This document shows positions 42,332-51,910 of a DNA stretch of 64,000 bases, piece after piece. The translations under genes were made by a program, and so were the position numbers. The stretch spans positions 1 to 64,000 of the forward strand of contig JHWS01000009.1 of assembly GCA_000687675.1 (NCBI GenBank), read 5' to 3'. The stretch comes from Lachnospiraceae bacterium NC2008 (lineage in GTDB: Bacteria > Bacillota > Clostridia > Lachnospirales > Lachnospiraceae). Positions within the stretch are counted from its first letter, which is position 1. Each line of letters opens with the position of its first letter. Below the pieces are notes generated by a model. That model was not told where the DNA came from. It ran no database searches and saw nothing but the letters and a program-made list of their open reading frames with translations.

Positions 42332-44614
42332 ATGTATCAGAGAATGATTTTTAATGACATAAAAAAGAATAGACTTGTTTCGGCAGCAGCCTGCATATTT
42401 ATGGCAGTTTCAGCTGCTCTTATAGGACTAACGGTTCTCCTTTTTGCAAGCCTCCTTAACTCTATAGACAATCTTATGACGGATGCTAAAACCTGCGACT
42501 TTTTGCAAATGCATGCTGGCAATCTTGATATGGATGAGCTTAATGCATTTGCAGCATCAAGAGATGATGTGGAGGATATGCTTGTTGCTAACTTTCTTAA
42601 TGTAGAAAACAGCGCCCTTAGTCTTAACGGAAGACTTTTAACTGACAGTACACAGGACAATGGCTTCTGCATTCAAAATGACAACTTTGATCACCTTCTT
42701 GGTATGAATAATGAAATCATCTATCCGGAAGAAGGCAAGGTATATGTCCCTATCTGCTACAAGTCTGAATATGATCTTGAGGAAGGTCAGATTATGAAGG
42801 CTGGGGATATGGAGCTGGTTATTGAAGGATTCTTAAGAGATTCACAGATGAATTCCATGATGGCTTCATCAAAGAGATTTCTTGTTAACCCTGCAGATTA
42901 TAAAAAACTTGAGGGGATTGGAAGTGCTGAGTATCTTATCGAATTCCTAATAAAGGATGGGCATGACATTAACGAATTTGCTACTGCTTACTCAGATGCA
43001 GGACTTCCATCTAATGGTCCGACTATAACATCATCTTTAATTAAGATGATGAATGCACTGTCGGACGGAATGATGATTCTTGTTATTCTTTTAGTGAGTA
43101 TAGTGGTATTGATTATATCCCTTATCTGCATTCGTTATATCGTTCTTACGGGACTTGAAAAAGACAAGAAGGAAGCGGGAATGCTTAAAGCGGTTGGTAT
43201 TCCTGCAAAAGACATAAGAAAGATATATATAAAGAAGTATATTCTTTTATCTTATACAGGAGGGATTATTGGAGGATTAGCAGCTTTTCTTCTTTCAAAA
43301 CCTCTTGGCCGTCAGATGACAGAGTTATATGGTCCTGCTGATAATATGACAGGAATCATACTGGTATCTGTTCTTGGCATAGTTTTAACAGAAGTTATTA
43401 TTCTTTCTAGTGTAAAAAAACATCTTAAAAAGTATGACAGGTTATCGGCAGTAGAGGCAATAAGAGACGATGGAAGAACCGGCAAGAGAAAGACGGACAG
43501 TTTCTTTTGGATAGGAGCCATAACCGTTGCTTCAGTATTTCTTATGCTTGTTCCTATTAATATGGCTACAACAATATCTTCTGATAAGTTTGTATCTTAT
43601 ATGGGAGTTGGCCTTAGTCAGGTAAGAATGGATATAGCTCAATGTGACAGTATTGAAGATGTATCTCGTGATTTCTATAAAAAGATAGAAGCTGACAGCA
43701 GGGTAGACAGATTTGCTCTTATGCAGACCAGAAATTACAAGGCTACCTATAATAATACAAAGATTAATCTGCTAACAGAGACAGGAGACCATACTGCATT
43801 TCCGCTTTCTTATATCGAAGGTGCTCAACCGACTAAGAATGGGGAGATAGCACTATCTATGCTCCAGGCTCAGGATATAGGATGCAAGGTTGGTGATACT
43901 ATTAGCTTATATATAGATGATTCAGAGATTCCATACACGGTCTGTGGTATATATTCTGATATAACTAATGGAGGTAAGACGGCAAAGATATCAGCTGATA
44001 CCATAAGCCAAAATGATGATAATGCTTTATCGAAAGCTTCCTTACGTGATATGGATTCGCCTCTTATGTGGAGCATCATATATATAACCTTAAAGGATGG
44101 AGAAGATGTTCAGGAGTTTATAGCAGATTATAAGACTTATAGCGACAGGTTTGACGGAACAGTAAAAATAACAGATATAGCCCGTTATATAGAAGGAACC
44201 TACGGACAGACTATACAAAGGATAAAGATGGCTGCCTGCACATCAGTTTTTACGGCAGGATTAATAATCTTTATCGTGATACTTCTTTTTGTACGACTTA
44301 AGATATGGCAGGAGAAGAAAGATATTATATTAAAGAAGGCATTGGGCCTTAGTGTTACAGATATCAGAAAAGATTATATAAAAAGGGCATTTCCTTATAT
44401 AATTGCAGGAATTGCTATCGGTATAATCATGGGTATATTCATTGGACAGATATTGGCAGGGATGGTTTTGGCATCTCTTGGAGCAGGAGGTTTTAGATTT
44501 GTTATTAATTGGATATTTGTTTATATTCTCGTACCGTTTATTTCAGTTGTAGTGGCTTATATTGCAGTAAATACAGCTACCAGAGAAGTGAAAATGACTA
44601 AAATCGAAATATAA
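42332..44614 (+). CDS. FtsX-like ABC permease (two-module)
   Basis: 760 residues. One N-terminal helix, an extracytoplasmic domain (~45-245), three helices (~245-360), another helix near ~390, a second extracytoplasmic domain (~410-625), then three helices at the C-terminus. That is two FtsX modules in tandem, as in transporters that move lipoproteins, lipids or antimicrobial peptides, or that act as mechanotransmitters. It is paired with the upstream ATPase; GGAGATG precedes the ATG. Last gene of the TetR-controlled cassette. Confidence 0.9.
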   Translation: MYQRMIFNDIKKNRLVSAAACIFMAVSAALIGLTVLLFASLLNSIDNLMTDAKTCDFLQMHAGNLDMDELNAFAASRDDVEDMLVANFLNVENSALSLNGRLLTDSTQDNGFCIQNDNFDHLLGMNNEIIYPEEGKVYVPICYKSEYDLEEGQIMKAGDMELVIEGFLRDSQMNSMMASSKRFLVNPADYKKLEGIGSAEYLIEFLIKDGHDINEFATAYSDAGLPSNGPTITSSLIKMMNALSDGMMILVILLVSIVVLIISLICIRYIVLTGLEKDKKEAGMLKAVGIPAKDIRKIYIKKYILLSYTGGIIGGLAAFLLSKPLGRQMTELYGPADNMTGIILVSVLGIVLTEVIILSSVKKHLKKYDRLSAVEAIRDDGRTGKRKTDSFFWIGAITVASVFLMLVPINMATTISSDKFVSYMGVGLSQVRMDIAQCDSIEDVSRDFYKKIEADSRVDRFALMQTRNYKATYNNTKINLLTETGDHTAFPLSYIEGAQPTKNGEIALSMLQAQDIGCKVGDTISLYIDDSEIPYTVCGIYSDITNGGKTAKISADTISQNDDNALSKASLRDMDSPLMWSIIYITLKDGEDVQEFIADYKTYSDRFDGTVKITDIARYIEGTYGQTIQRIKMAACTSVFTAGLIIFIVILLFVRLKIWQEKKDIILKKALGLSVTDIRKDYIKRAFPYIIAGIAIGIIMGIFIGQILAGMVLASLGAGGFRFVINWIFVYILVPFISVVVAYIAVNTATREVKMTKIEI

Positions 44615-44712
44615 TTATTTTTTTAAATATTATTCCATAAAAAATCATAACTAACCTCGTATAATAAATATAAAATACAAATTAACAATCGTTAAGAAAG
44701 AAGGAGTTAGTT

Positions 44713-45348
44713 ATGAAATTTAAGAAATTAACAGTATTAGCATTAGTAGCATGCCTTGCATTTACAGCATGCGGCAAAGAGAAAGAAACTAACGGAGGAA
44801 ATGAAGAACCTTCTGCACAGACATCAGTTGTCACTGAGCCATCAGAGGTTCAGGAACCATCAAAGGTTCAGGAACCATCTCTTGTTACAGAACCATCAGA
44901 AGCTCAGGAAGATCCGGATAACACAGGAAGTTCAGCATCTGCTACAAGTGGCTCTTCAACATATCTTACATCAGGTACAGTTGGAGAATATACATATGAA
45001 ATAGAACCTGACTTTACTGCAGGCAAAAAGTACTATGAAGAAGACCTTAAGAATCATTGCTGGATTTGGGATTCATTAGATGAGGAATATGCACCAATCT
45101 GGGTTACTGTTTCATCCGGTGAAAAGGCTAACGGCGGATATGGTATCGGTGTTGTAGATATTACAGAAGAAGATGACGGAACTGTTGTTATAACAGTAGA
45201 GGAAACTTCTCCTTCTCCAGATCAGGCAACTACAGATGAGATAACAACACCTAATGTTACAGTTAGATTCGACTATGGTACTAATGGAACACCAACAAGT
45301 ATCAAGGTGGTTAATACAGAAGGAGTAGAAATACTTTCATTATCTTAA
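44713..45348 (+). CDS. Lipoprotein with Pro/Glu-rich linker (copy B)
   Basis: 211 residues. The signal peptide and lipobox are identical to copy A at 38859, the linker is slightly longer (more VQEPS/VTEPSE units) and the C-terminal domain nearly the same (NHCWIWDSLDE, GGYGIGVVDITEEDDGT). DNA of the two copies is also nearly identical around the start. AAGGAG precedes the ATG, and TATAAT occurs ~55 nt upstream. The pair looks like a recent duplication. Confidence 0.83.
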   Translation: MKFKKLTVLALVACLAFTACGKEKETNGGNEEPSAQTSVVTEPSEVQEPSKVQEPSLVTEPSEAQEDPDNTGSSASATSGSSTYLTSGTVGEYTYEIEPDFTAGKKYYEEDLKNHCWIWDSLDEEYAPIWVTVSSGEKANGGYGIGVVDITEEDDGTVVITVEETSPSPDQATTDEITTPNVTVRFDYGTNGTPTSIKVVNTEGVEILSLS

Positions 45349-45359
45349 TTTGCCCCCAA

Positions 45360-45391
45360 AACGAAACCCAATTGCTCCCTCGGGTTTCGTT
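45360..45391 (+). terminator. Hairpin after lipoprotein B
   Basis: AACGAAACCC/GGGTTTCGTT stem, weak T-run (TTCCC). Probable terminator. Confidence 0.6.
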
Positions 45392-45602
45392 TCCCAAATA
45401 TAGAAAATCCCGAAAGGCAGGTGCTTTGCTTTGCAAAGTGCCTGTTTTTATTATGAATAATACCCTGCATATATGCTTTCTTTTCCTCTTCCTAAACGTT
45501 TACTTGCCCAGGTCTTTTATGTTACAATTAAACGGATTTTGGTTTTGTTATATTAAAGGAAAAAACTATATAAAACTAATACTAACTTATGGAGGTTATT
45601 GC

Positions 45603-47915
45603 ATGAAGAAAAGGGTATTGGCTTTGTTTATGGCCACGGTTATGTGCGTAAGCCTTGTGGGCTGCGGCAAGAAGAAAGAAAGTGATGCGGTTAAGGTTGA
45701 GACACCTGAGTCAGTTACTGAAGATTCAGCAGCTGAAGAGTCAGTAATTGAAGAAGAACCTGAAGAGGAAGAGCCAGAGTTCGTGTCTCAGATGGGATAT
45801 AACCTTATAGAAAACGGTGACCTTTCACAGCCTATAGATGAACAGTGGTATTTCTATACTAACGGCGGTAAGGGCTCTCTTGAGTGGAAGGATGAACAGC
45901 TTGTAGTTAATATACAGGATAATGGTAAGGTTGAGCATGGTGTTCAGATTTACTACGACGGATTTGCTGTTAATCAGGGAAGCGTTTATGAACTTTCATT
46001 TGATGTTTCTTCTACTATAGAAAGACAGATTGACTGCCGTATACAGAAGAATGGTGGCGACTATCATGCATACAAGCTTGAGACTCTTGATCTTACTCCA
46101 GATACTCAGCATGTAGATATTGAGTTTACTATGGAAGAAACTTCAGATCCTGCTCCAAGATTCTGCTTCAATATGGGATTTACAGAGGAATCAAAGTCAT
46201 ATAGCGACCATACTATTACTTTCGATAACTTCGAACTATATTGTATAGATGAGACTAATACTGTTAAGGGTGGTTCAGAAGTTGACACACCAGATATCCA
46301 GATTAATCAGATAGGTTACAGACCTGGCGATGATAAGATTGCTGTATTTACAGGTAAGAACATAGATAGTTCATTCTCAGTAGTTAATGTAGATACTAAG
46401 GAAGTAGTATTCGAGGGTACAATCACAGACCCAGTAATGAATGACAATACAGGTAGAAAAGAAGCAACTGGTGACTTCTCTTCACTTAAAGATAAGGGTA
46501 CATATAAGGTTGTTTCTGATAAATGCGGTGAATCATACGAATTCAAGATTGCAGATGATGTGTATGATGAAGTATTCAAGGATACACTTAAGATGTACTA
46601 CCTCCAGAGATGTGGTATGGAACTTACAGATGATTATGCTGGCGACTATGCTCATAAGGCATGTCATACTGAAAAGGCTACTATATATGGAACAAGCAAG
46701 ACTATTGATGTATCTGGTGGCTGGCACGACGCTGGTGACTACGGTAAGTATGTAGTTGCAGGTGCTAAGGCAGCAGGCGACCTTATGCTTGCTTATGAAG
46801 TTTATCCTTCAGCATTTGACGACGCAGTTGGTATTCCTGAGTCAGGCAACGGTACACCTGATGTACTTGATGAAGTAAGATATGAACTTGAGTGGATGCT
46901 TAAGATGCAGGATTCAGACGGCGGTGTATACCACAAGGTAACATGTGCTGTATTCCCAGAAGCATGTATGCCAGAAGAAGAGACAGATGAACTTATTGTT
47001 TGTCCTAAGTCTACATGTGCAACTGCAGACTTTGCAGCAGTTATGGCTATGGCTGGTAGAGTATATGCTGATGTAGATGCCGATTTTGCTGGTACTTGCC
47101 TTGATGCAGCAGCAGAAGCTTATGAATATCTTGATTCTCACGATGGTGGCGACGGATTTACTAATCCGGACGGTGTAGTAACAGGAGAATACCCTGATAA
47201 GTATGATATAGATGAAAGACTATGGGCAGCAGCAGAACTCTTTAAGACTACAGGCGACAGCACATATGGAGATGACGCAGCAGAGATTCTTGAAACATAT
47301 GGCAAGGAAGTAGTTGTTGATGAGAACGGTGAAGAGCTTGATGGACCAAGTCTTGGCTGGGCAGAGGTAGGTATCTACGGTGCTTACGCTTATGCATCAA
47401 GCCAGAATACAGATAAGGCTGCACTTGGCAATGCTAAGGCCCTTCTTACAACATTCTCTAAAGAAGTAGTTGACAATGCCGGTAAGGATTCATATCAAGC
47501 TGGTATCTACGAAAAATATGAATGGGGTTCTAACTCTACTATAGCCAATGCTTCTATGGGACTTCTTCTTGATAAGGAAGTTAATGGTAATAATTATGAG
47601 AATATAGCGAAGGCACAGGTGGATTACCTCTTTGGTAATAACGGTACAAGCTATTGCTACCTTACAGGTTATGGTTCACTTAACCCAGTAAGCACACATC
47701 ATAGACCATCGCAGGCTACTGGTAAGACTATGAAGGGTATGCTTGTTGGTGGACCTAATGCTAACCTTGATGATCCATATGCGCAGGCTGTACTTGCTGA
47801 TAAGGCACCAGCTCTTTGCTATGTAGATAATGAACAGAGCTACTCATGTAATGAGATTACAATTTACTGGAACTCACCACTTGTATTCTCACTTGCAGGT
47901 GTGCTTAGTAAGTAA
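45603..47915 (+). CDS. GH9 endoglucanase-like lipoprotein
   Basis: 770 residues. Lipobox LVGC follows the signal; then an acidic linker, a carbohydrate-binding-like beta domain (~50-225, YNLIENGDLSQPIDEQWYFY), an Ig-like CelD_N domain (IQINQIGYRPGDDKIAVF), and a GH9 catalytic domain with catalytic-Asp motif SGGWHDAGDYGKY, STHHRPSQ, and the C-terminal Glu motif SCNEITIYWNSPLV. It should cleave beta-1,4-glucans (cellulose or mixed-linkage) at the cell surface and feed the GH3 enzyme downstream. The start is the ATG at 45603 (GGAGG 7 nt upstream); an ORF extension of 77 codons upstream is ignored. Confidence 0.93.
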   Translation: MKKRVLALFMATVMCVSLVGCGKKKESDAVKVETPESVTEDSAAEESVIEEEPEEEEPEFVSQMGYNLIENGDLSQPIDEQWYFYTNGGKGSLEWKDEQLVVNIQDNGKVEHGVQIYYDGFAVNQGSVYELSFDVSSTIERQIDCRIQKNGGDYHAYKLETLDLTPDTQHVDIEFTMEETSDPAPRFCFNMGFTEESKSYSDHTITFDNFELYCIDETNTVKGGSEVDTPDIQINQIGYRPGDDKIAVFTGKNIDSSFSVVNVDTKEVVFEGTITDPVMNDNTGRKEATGDFSSLKDKGTYKVVSDKCGESYEFKIADDVYDEVFKDTLKMYYLQRCGMELTDDYAGDYAHKACHTEKATIYGTSKTIDVSGGWHDAGDYGKYVVAGAKAAGDLMLAYEVYPSAFDDAVGIPESGNGTPDVLDEVRYELEWMLKMQDSDGGVYHKVTCAVFPEACMPEEETDELIVCPKSTCATADFAAVMAMAGRVYADVDADFAGTCLDAAAEAYEYLDSHDGGDGFTNPDGVVTGEYPDKYDIDERLWAAAELFKTTGDSTYGDDAAEILETYGKEVVVDENGEELDGPSLGWAEVGIYGAYAYASSQNTDKAALGNAKALLTTFSKEVVDNAGKDSYQAGIYEKYEWGSNSTIANASMGLLLDKEVNGNNYENIAKAQVDYLFGNNGTSYCYLTGYGSLNPVSTHHRPSQATGKTMKGMLVGGPNANLDDPYAQAVLADKAPALCYVDNEQSYSCNEITIYWNSPLVFSLAGVLSK

Positions 47916-47939
47916 TTAAAATTTATAGCTTAGAGTATG

Positions 47940-47964
47940 CTGCCATGCCTTTTTGGCATGGCAG
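47940..47964. terminator. Hairpin between GH9 and symporter genes
   Basis: CTGCCATGCC/GGCATGGCAG around a TTTTT loop; no T-run after it, so termination is uncertain. Confidence 0.5.
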
Positions 47965-48000
47965 TGTGCTGTAAGCGAAAAATATATAGTGGAGGAAACA

Positions 48001-49527
48001 ATGAAAAATGGTAGTGTTATGGAGATGATAGCATTTGCCTGCTATCTTATCCTTGTACTTGGAGTTGGCGTCTACTTCTTTATAAAAGGACGTAAAGAAT
48101 CAGGTGACAAGGCATACTTCCTTGGTGGAAGACAGATGAATGGTTTTGTTGCTGCCCTTAGCGCAGGTGCATCAGATATGAGTGCCTGGGTACTTATGGG
48201 GCTTCCTGGATCTATATACCTTTTCGGTATGGGACAGGTTTGGATATCAGTAGGTCTTTTCTTTGGTACTGTACTAGCTTGGATATTTATAGCTCCAAGA
48301 CTTAGAAGATATTCAATCGTAGCTAAGGACTCAATTACAGTTCCACAGTTTTTAACTAATAGATTTAATTCAGACAGTAAGGTGCTTCAGGCAATATGTG
48401 CTGTAATCTTTATTATAGTTTACTGTATATATTCGGCATCTAGTATCTATGCCTGCGGAAACCTCTTCAATGCTATCTTTGGTGTTGACCCAGTATATGC
48501 TATGGTTGGTGCAACAATCATTATCCTAATATATACAACACTTGGCGGTTTCAATGCTGTATGCTGGACAGACTTCTTCCAGGGTATGCTTATGCTTATA
48601 GCTCTTATGGCAGCTCCTATCGTTGCCTGCTTTGCTATGAACAAGGCTGACTTTATTCCTTTAGCAGAAGTAGTCACCTCTGACAATTATTATAACCTGC
48701 TTTCAAGCGGTTCATTTGACTGGAAGTCTGTATCTGATATCCTTAGCGGTCTTGGATGGGGACTTGGATACTTTGGTATGCCACATATTATTATCAGATT
48801 TATGTCTATCAGGTCAGAAAAGGATATGAAGAGATCTAGATTTATAGGCTCTCTTTGGACAACACTTATACTTATTATGGCAAGTGTAGTTGCTCTTGTA
48901 GCACATAATTATCTTGGTTCGCTTCTTGCAGAAGGAAGTCAGAATATGGTCTTTGTTACTATGGTAAGACATTTATTCCCAGCTCTTCTTGCAGGTATCT
49001 TACTCTCAGCTATACTTGCGGCATCTATGTCAACTGCTGATTCACAGCTTCTTGCTTCGTCTTCGGCATTTGCGTCGGATCTCTATAAGCCGGTATTCCG
49101 TAAGAATGCTTCAGATAAGGAGATGCAGTGGATTGGACGTGGTGTTGTTGCCTTCATCTCGCTTGTTGCTTTATTTATAGCTATGGATCCAGACTGCCAG
49201 GGTATCATGGCACTTGTATCATGCGCATGGGCAGGATTTGGCTCCGCATTTGGTCCTGTAATTATACTTTCTCTTTATTGGAAGAGATTTACTTATAAGG
49301 GGGCTGTTGCAGGTATCCTTGCCGGATTCATAACTGATGCCACATGGTATATGTTCTTTTCAGGATCAGAACCGGGGCTTACAATTTTCAATACTCATAT
49401 TTATGAAATCATACCTGGTTTTATAGTAGGCTTGTTATTTGCTGTAATATTCACACTTCTTGATAAGAAGCCTTCAGATGATGTTGTAGAGATGTTTGAG
49501 AAGTCAAAGCTTCCAACAGAGGAGTAA
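48001..49527 (+). CDS. Sodium:solute symporter, PutP-like
   Basis: 508 residues, about thirteen helices. SSS-family signatures include GGRQMNGFVAALSAGASDMS near helix 2, LGGFNAVCWTDFFQGMLML and the sodium-site region ILAASMSTADSQLL. Closest in character to sodium/proline symporters. The start is the ATG at 48001, with GGAGGA 5 nt upstream. It seems monocistronic after a hairpin. Confidence 0.9.
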   Translation: MKNGSVMEMIAFACYLILVLGVGVYFFIKGRKESGDKAYFLGGRQMNGFVAALSAGASDMSAWVLMGLPGSIYLFGMGQVWISVGLFFGTVLAWIFIAPRLRRYSIVAKDSITVPQFLTNRFNSDSKVLQAICAVIFIIVYCIYSASSIYACGNLFNAIFGVDPVYAMVGATIIILIYTTLGGFNAVCWTDFFQGMLMLIALMAAPIVACFAMNKADFIPLAEVVTSDNYYNLLSSGSFDWKSVSDILSGLGWGLGYFGMPHIIIRFMSIRSEKDMKRSRFIGSLWTTLILIMASVVALVAHNYLGSLLAEGSQNMVFVTMVRHLFPALLAGILLSAILAASMSTADSQLLASSSAFASDLYKPVFRKNASDKEMQWIGRGVVAFISLVALFIAMDPDCQGIMALVSCAWAGFGSAFGPVIILSLYWKRFTYKGAVAGILAGFITDATWYMFFSGSEPGLTIFNTHIYEIIPGFIVGLLFAVIFTLLDKKPSDDVVEMFEKSKLPTEE

Positions 49528-49661
49528 GATAACCTATTGGATTTTAACAATAATCAGGCTTTATTTTCAGCGCATAACACACGTTAAATAAATTGAAAAT
49601 GCTACAGGCTGATGATAAAATTATAAATAGTGTAAACAAAAAATTTTAGGGAGGATTTTGA

Positions 49662-50753
49662 ATGAAAAGATTTAAGATGGCAGCAGCACTGCTTCTCTCA
49701 GCAGTTATGCTTGTTTCATCACCGGCTCTTACTGCTTATGCAGCAGATGGTGATGATGATACTACTACAGAAACAACACTTGATGGAGATGGCGGATATG
49801 TAAGAAGTGAACTTACTAATGAGCTTATCCCAGCAAGTATTCAGAACCAGAGACCTATTGCGGTTATGGTTGATAATGAGAAGACAGCTCTTCCACACTA
49901 TGGTGTTAACAAGGGAGATGTTGTTTATGAGATGATGAACTCAACAGCTAACGGTCGTATTACAAGACTTATGGTTCTTGTTAAAGACTGGGGCAACCTT
50001 ACACAGTTTGGTAGTATAAGAAGTGCACGTCCAACAAACTTTATGCTTGCATATGAGTGGAATGCAATTCTTGTTCATGATGGTGGTCCATGCTACATCA
50101 ACGACTACAAGACTAGACCTTACAATGCCAGCTTAAGTGCAGGTTTTGCAAGATTCTCTAATGGTAAGAGAACAGAGTTTACAGAGTATGTAACAAGCCA
50201 GGGATACAAGAATCCTAAGACAGGTAAGTCTTACGCAGGTCTTATTTCAAGAGTACAGTCCGCTGGATATTCATCAACATACAACCAGTACTATCAGGGA
50301 CAGCACTTCAACTTCTCTGATACAGAGTTCACACTTGATGGACAGGCTAATGTTATTCCAGCAACTAAGGTTGAACTTCCTTTCCCTCATAACTCATCTA
50401 AGCTTAATTACAATGCTGCAACTAAGACTTATGATTACTATGAGTATGGAAGCGCACATGTAGATGCTCTTGATGGCAAGGTTACAACATTCAAGAACGT
50501 TATCCTTATGGATGCAAGCTTTACACAGCTTGATACACACGGATACCTTGTATATAACATCTTAGCTAGTGGTCAGCCAGGATATTATCTTACAGATGGT
50601 AAGGCTATTCCAATTCTCTGGTCTAAGATGAACGAGCTTTCAAAGACACAGTACTTCAATGCATCAACATTGCAGCCACTTACTCTTAACACAGGTAAGA
50701 CATATATCGCTATTGTTCCTGCAGATGTTTGGAATCAGCTTGTTATCAAATAG
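49662..50753 (+). CDS. DUF3048 (YerB-like) secreted protein
   Basis: 363 residues with a cleavable signal (cut near AYAA). The DUF3048 signatures are QNQRPIAVMVDNEKTALPHY, GDVVYEMMNS, GRITRLMVLV, FGSIRSARP and AILVHDGG. Members are extracytoplasmic proteins of unclear function in Firmicutes (Bacillus YerB is a lipoprotein). GGGAGGA precedes the ATG, and a strong terminator follows. Confidence 0.88.
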   Translation: MKRFKMAAALLLSAVMLVSSPALTAYAADGDDDTTTETTLDGDGGYVRSELTNELIPASIQNQRPIAVMVDNEKTALPHYGVNKGDVVYEMMNSTANGRITRLMVLVKDWGNLTQFGSIRSARPTNFMLAYEWNAILVHDGGPCYINDYKTRPYNASLSAGFARFSNGKRTEFTEYVTSQGYKNPKTGKSYAGLISRVQSAGYSSTYNQYYQGQHFNFSDTEFTLDGQANVIPATKVELPFPHNSSKLNYNAATKTYDYYEYGSAHVDALDGKVTTFKNVILMDASFTQLDTHGYLVYNILASGQPGYYLTDGKAIPILWSKMNELSKTQYFNASTLQPLTLNTGKTYIAIVPADVWNQLVIK

Positions 50754-50772
50754 CTTTGATTTTTGCTAACTA

Positions 50773-50800
50773 AGGGGCAACTTATAGTTGCCCCTATTTT
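50773..50800 (+). terminator. Terminator after DUF3048 gene
   Basis: AGGGGCAAC/GTTGCCCCT stem and T-rich tail. Confidence 0.9.
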
Positions 50801-50833
50801 TATAGTAATTATGAATGAGTAAAAGGGGATAAC

Positions 50834-51796
50834 GTGAAAGTTAAAAAACGTGTATTTGACATTATTCAAATAGGGACTAAGACAGATTTTTTAAGTAAAT
50901 TCTTTGATTATTTTATAGTTGTACTTATATTTTTTAATCTTTTCATAACTTTTTTTGCTACCTTTGATGCATCGCTGGCATATGCAGATACCATAGAAGT
51001 TCTGGAATATGTTTGTGCCGTTATCTTTGCTATAGAGTATATCCTAAGGATATGGACGGCGGATATGCTTTATCCCTCCAAATCAAAGCTTTCAGCCAGA
51101 GTATCATTTATATTCTCGTTTTTTGGTATTATCGACTTTTTAACCTTTATACCAACATTTTTACCATTCATCTTTCCTGTTGGCGTTGTGGCATTTAGGA
51201 TCTTTCGCGTGGTCAGAATATTCAGACTCTTTAGGATCAATGCCCAGTATGACGCCTACAATGTTATAACCAATGTTCTTAAGGATAAGAAGGATCAGCT
51301 TATATCTTCTTTTGTTATTATTATTATGCTGATGTTTGCATCATCTCTTTCTATGTACTCCTTAGAACATGAGGCTCAGCCGGAGGCATTTGCCAATGCT
51401 TTTTCAGGTATATGGTGGTCGGTATCAACGGTGCTTACTGTTGGCTATGGAGATATATATCCAATAACTTTACTTGGAAGGATACTTGCTATTGTTATAG
51501 CCTTCTTAGGAGTAGGTATAGTTGCCATACCAACTGGCATCATGTCTGCCGGTTTCGTGGAACATTATTCCAAGATAAGGGAGATGGGGGTTACAAAAGA
51601 AAACGAGCAGGATATTATGATATCCAAGGTTCCTTCAGGGCATGTTTACATTGGTAAGAGTATATCAGAACTGATGCTTCCGCCGGGAATATTTGTGGCT
51701 GCTGTTGTAAGGGATGGACAGAGGATAGGTGACGTAGAGGCAGAACATCTTCTTGTTAAAGCAGGAGATGAACTTGTATTATATAAATCAAGGTAG
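50834..51796 (+). CDS. Voltage-gated-type potassium channel with TrkA-C domain
   Basis: 320 residues. Six-helix Kv plan: S1-S3, an Arg-rich S4 (RIFRVVRIFRLFR), the selectivity filter TVGYGD after the pore helix, S6 (FLGVGIVAIPTGIMSAGF), then a cytoplasmic TrkA-C-like domain (~240-320). Conducts K+ across the cytoplasmic membrane, probably for turgor or potential control. The start is GTG at 50834 after AAAAGGGG. Confidence 0.93.
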   Translation: MKVKKRVFDIIQIGTKTDFLSKFFDYFIVVLIFFNLFITFFATFDASLAYADTIEVLEYVCAVIFAIEYILRIWTADMLYPSKSKLSARVSFIFSFFGIIDFLTFIPTFLPFIFPVGVVAFRIFRVVRIFRLFRINAQYDAYNVITNVLKDKKDQLISSFVIIIMLMFASSLSMYSLEHEAQPEAFANAFSGIWWSVSTVLTVGYGDIYPITLLGRILAIVIAFLGVGIVAIPTGIMSAGFVEHYSKIREMGVTKENEQDIMISKVPSGHVYIGKSISELMLPPGIFVAAVVRDGQRIGDVEAEHLLVKAGDELVLYKSR

Positions 51797-51910
51797 GTTT
51801 TACGTTAAATTAAAAAAATTATGAATTAATGTAAATATATATTATTGTTTAGTTAATTGTTATAGAATTATCGTATATTAAGGGAAAAGCAAATACTATA
51901 GGAGTGTTAC

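Noticed and set aside
45372-45602. 77-codon N-terminal extension of the GH9 gene
   Set aside because: It crosses the previous gene's terminator region; the internal ATG has a perfect GGAGG and begins a normal lipoprotein signal.
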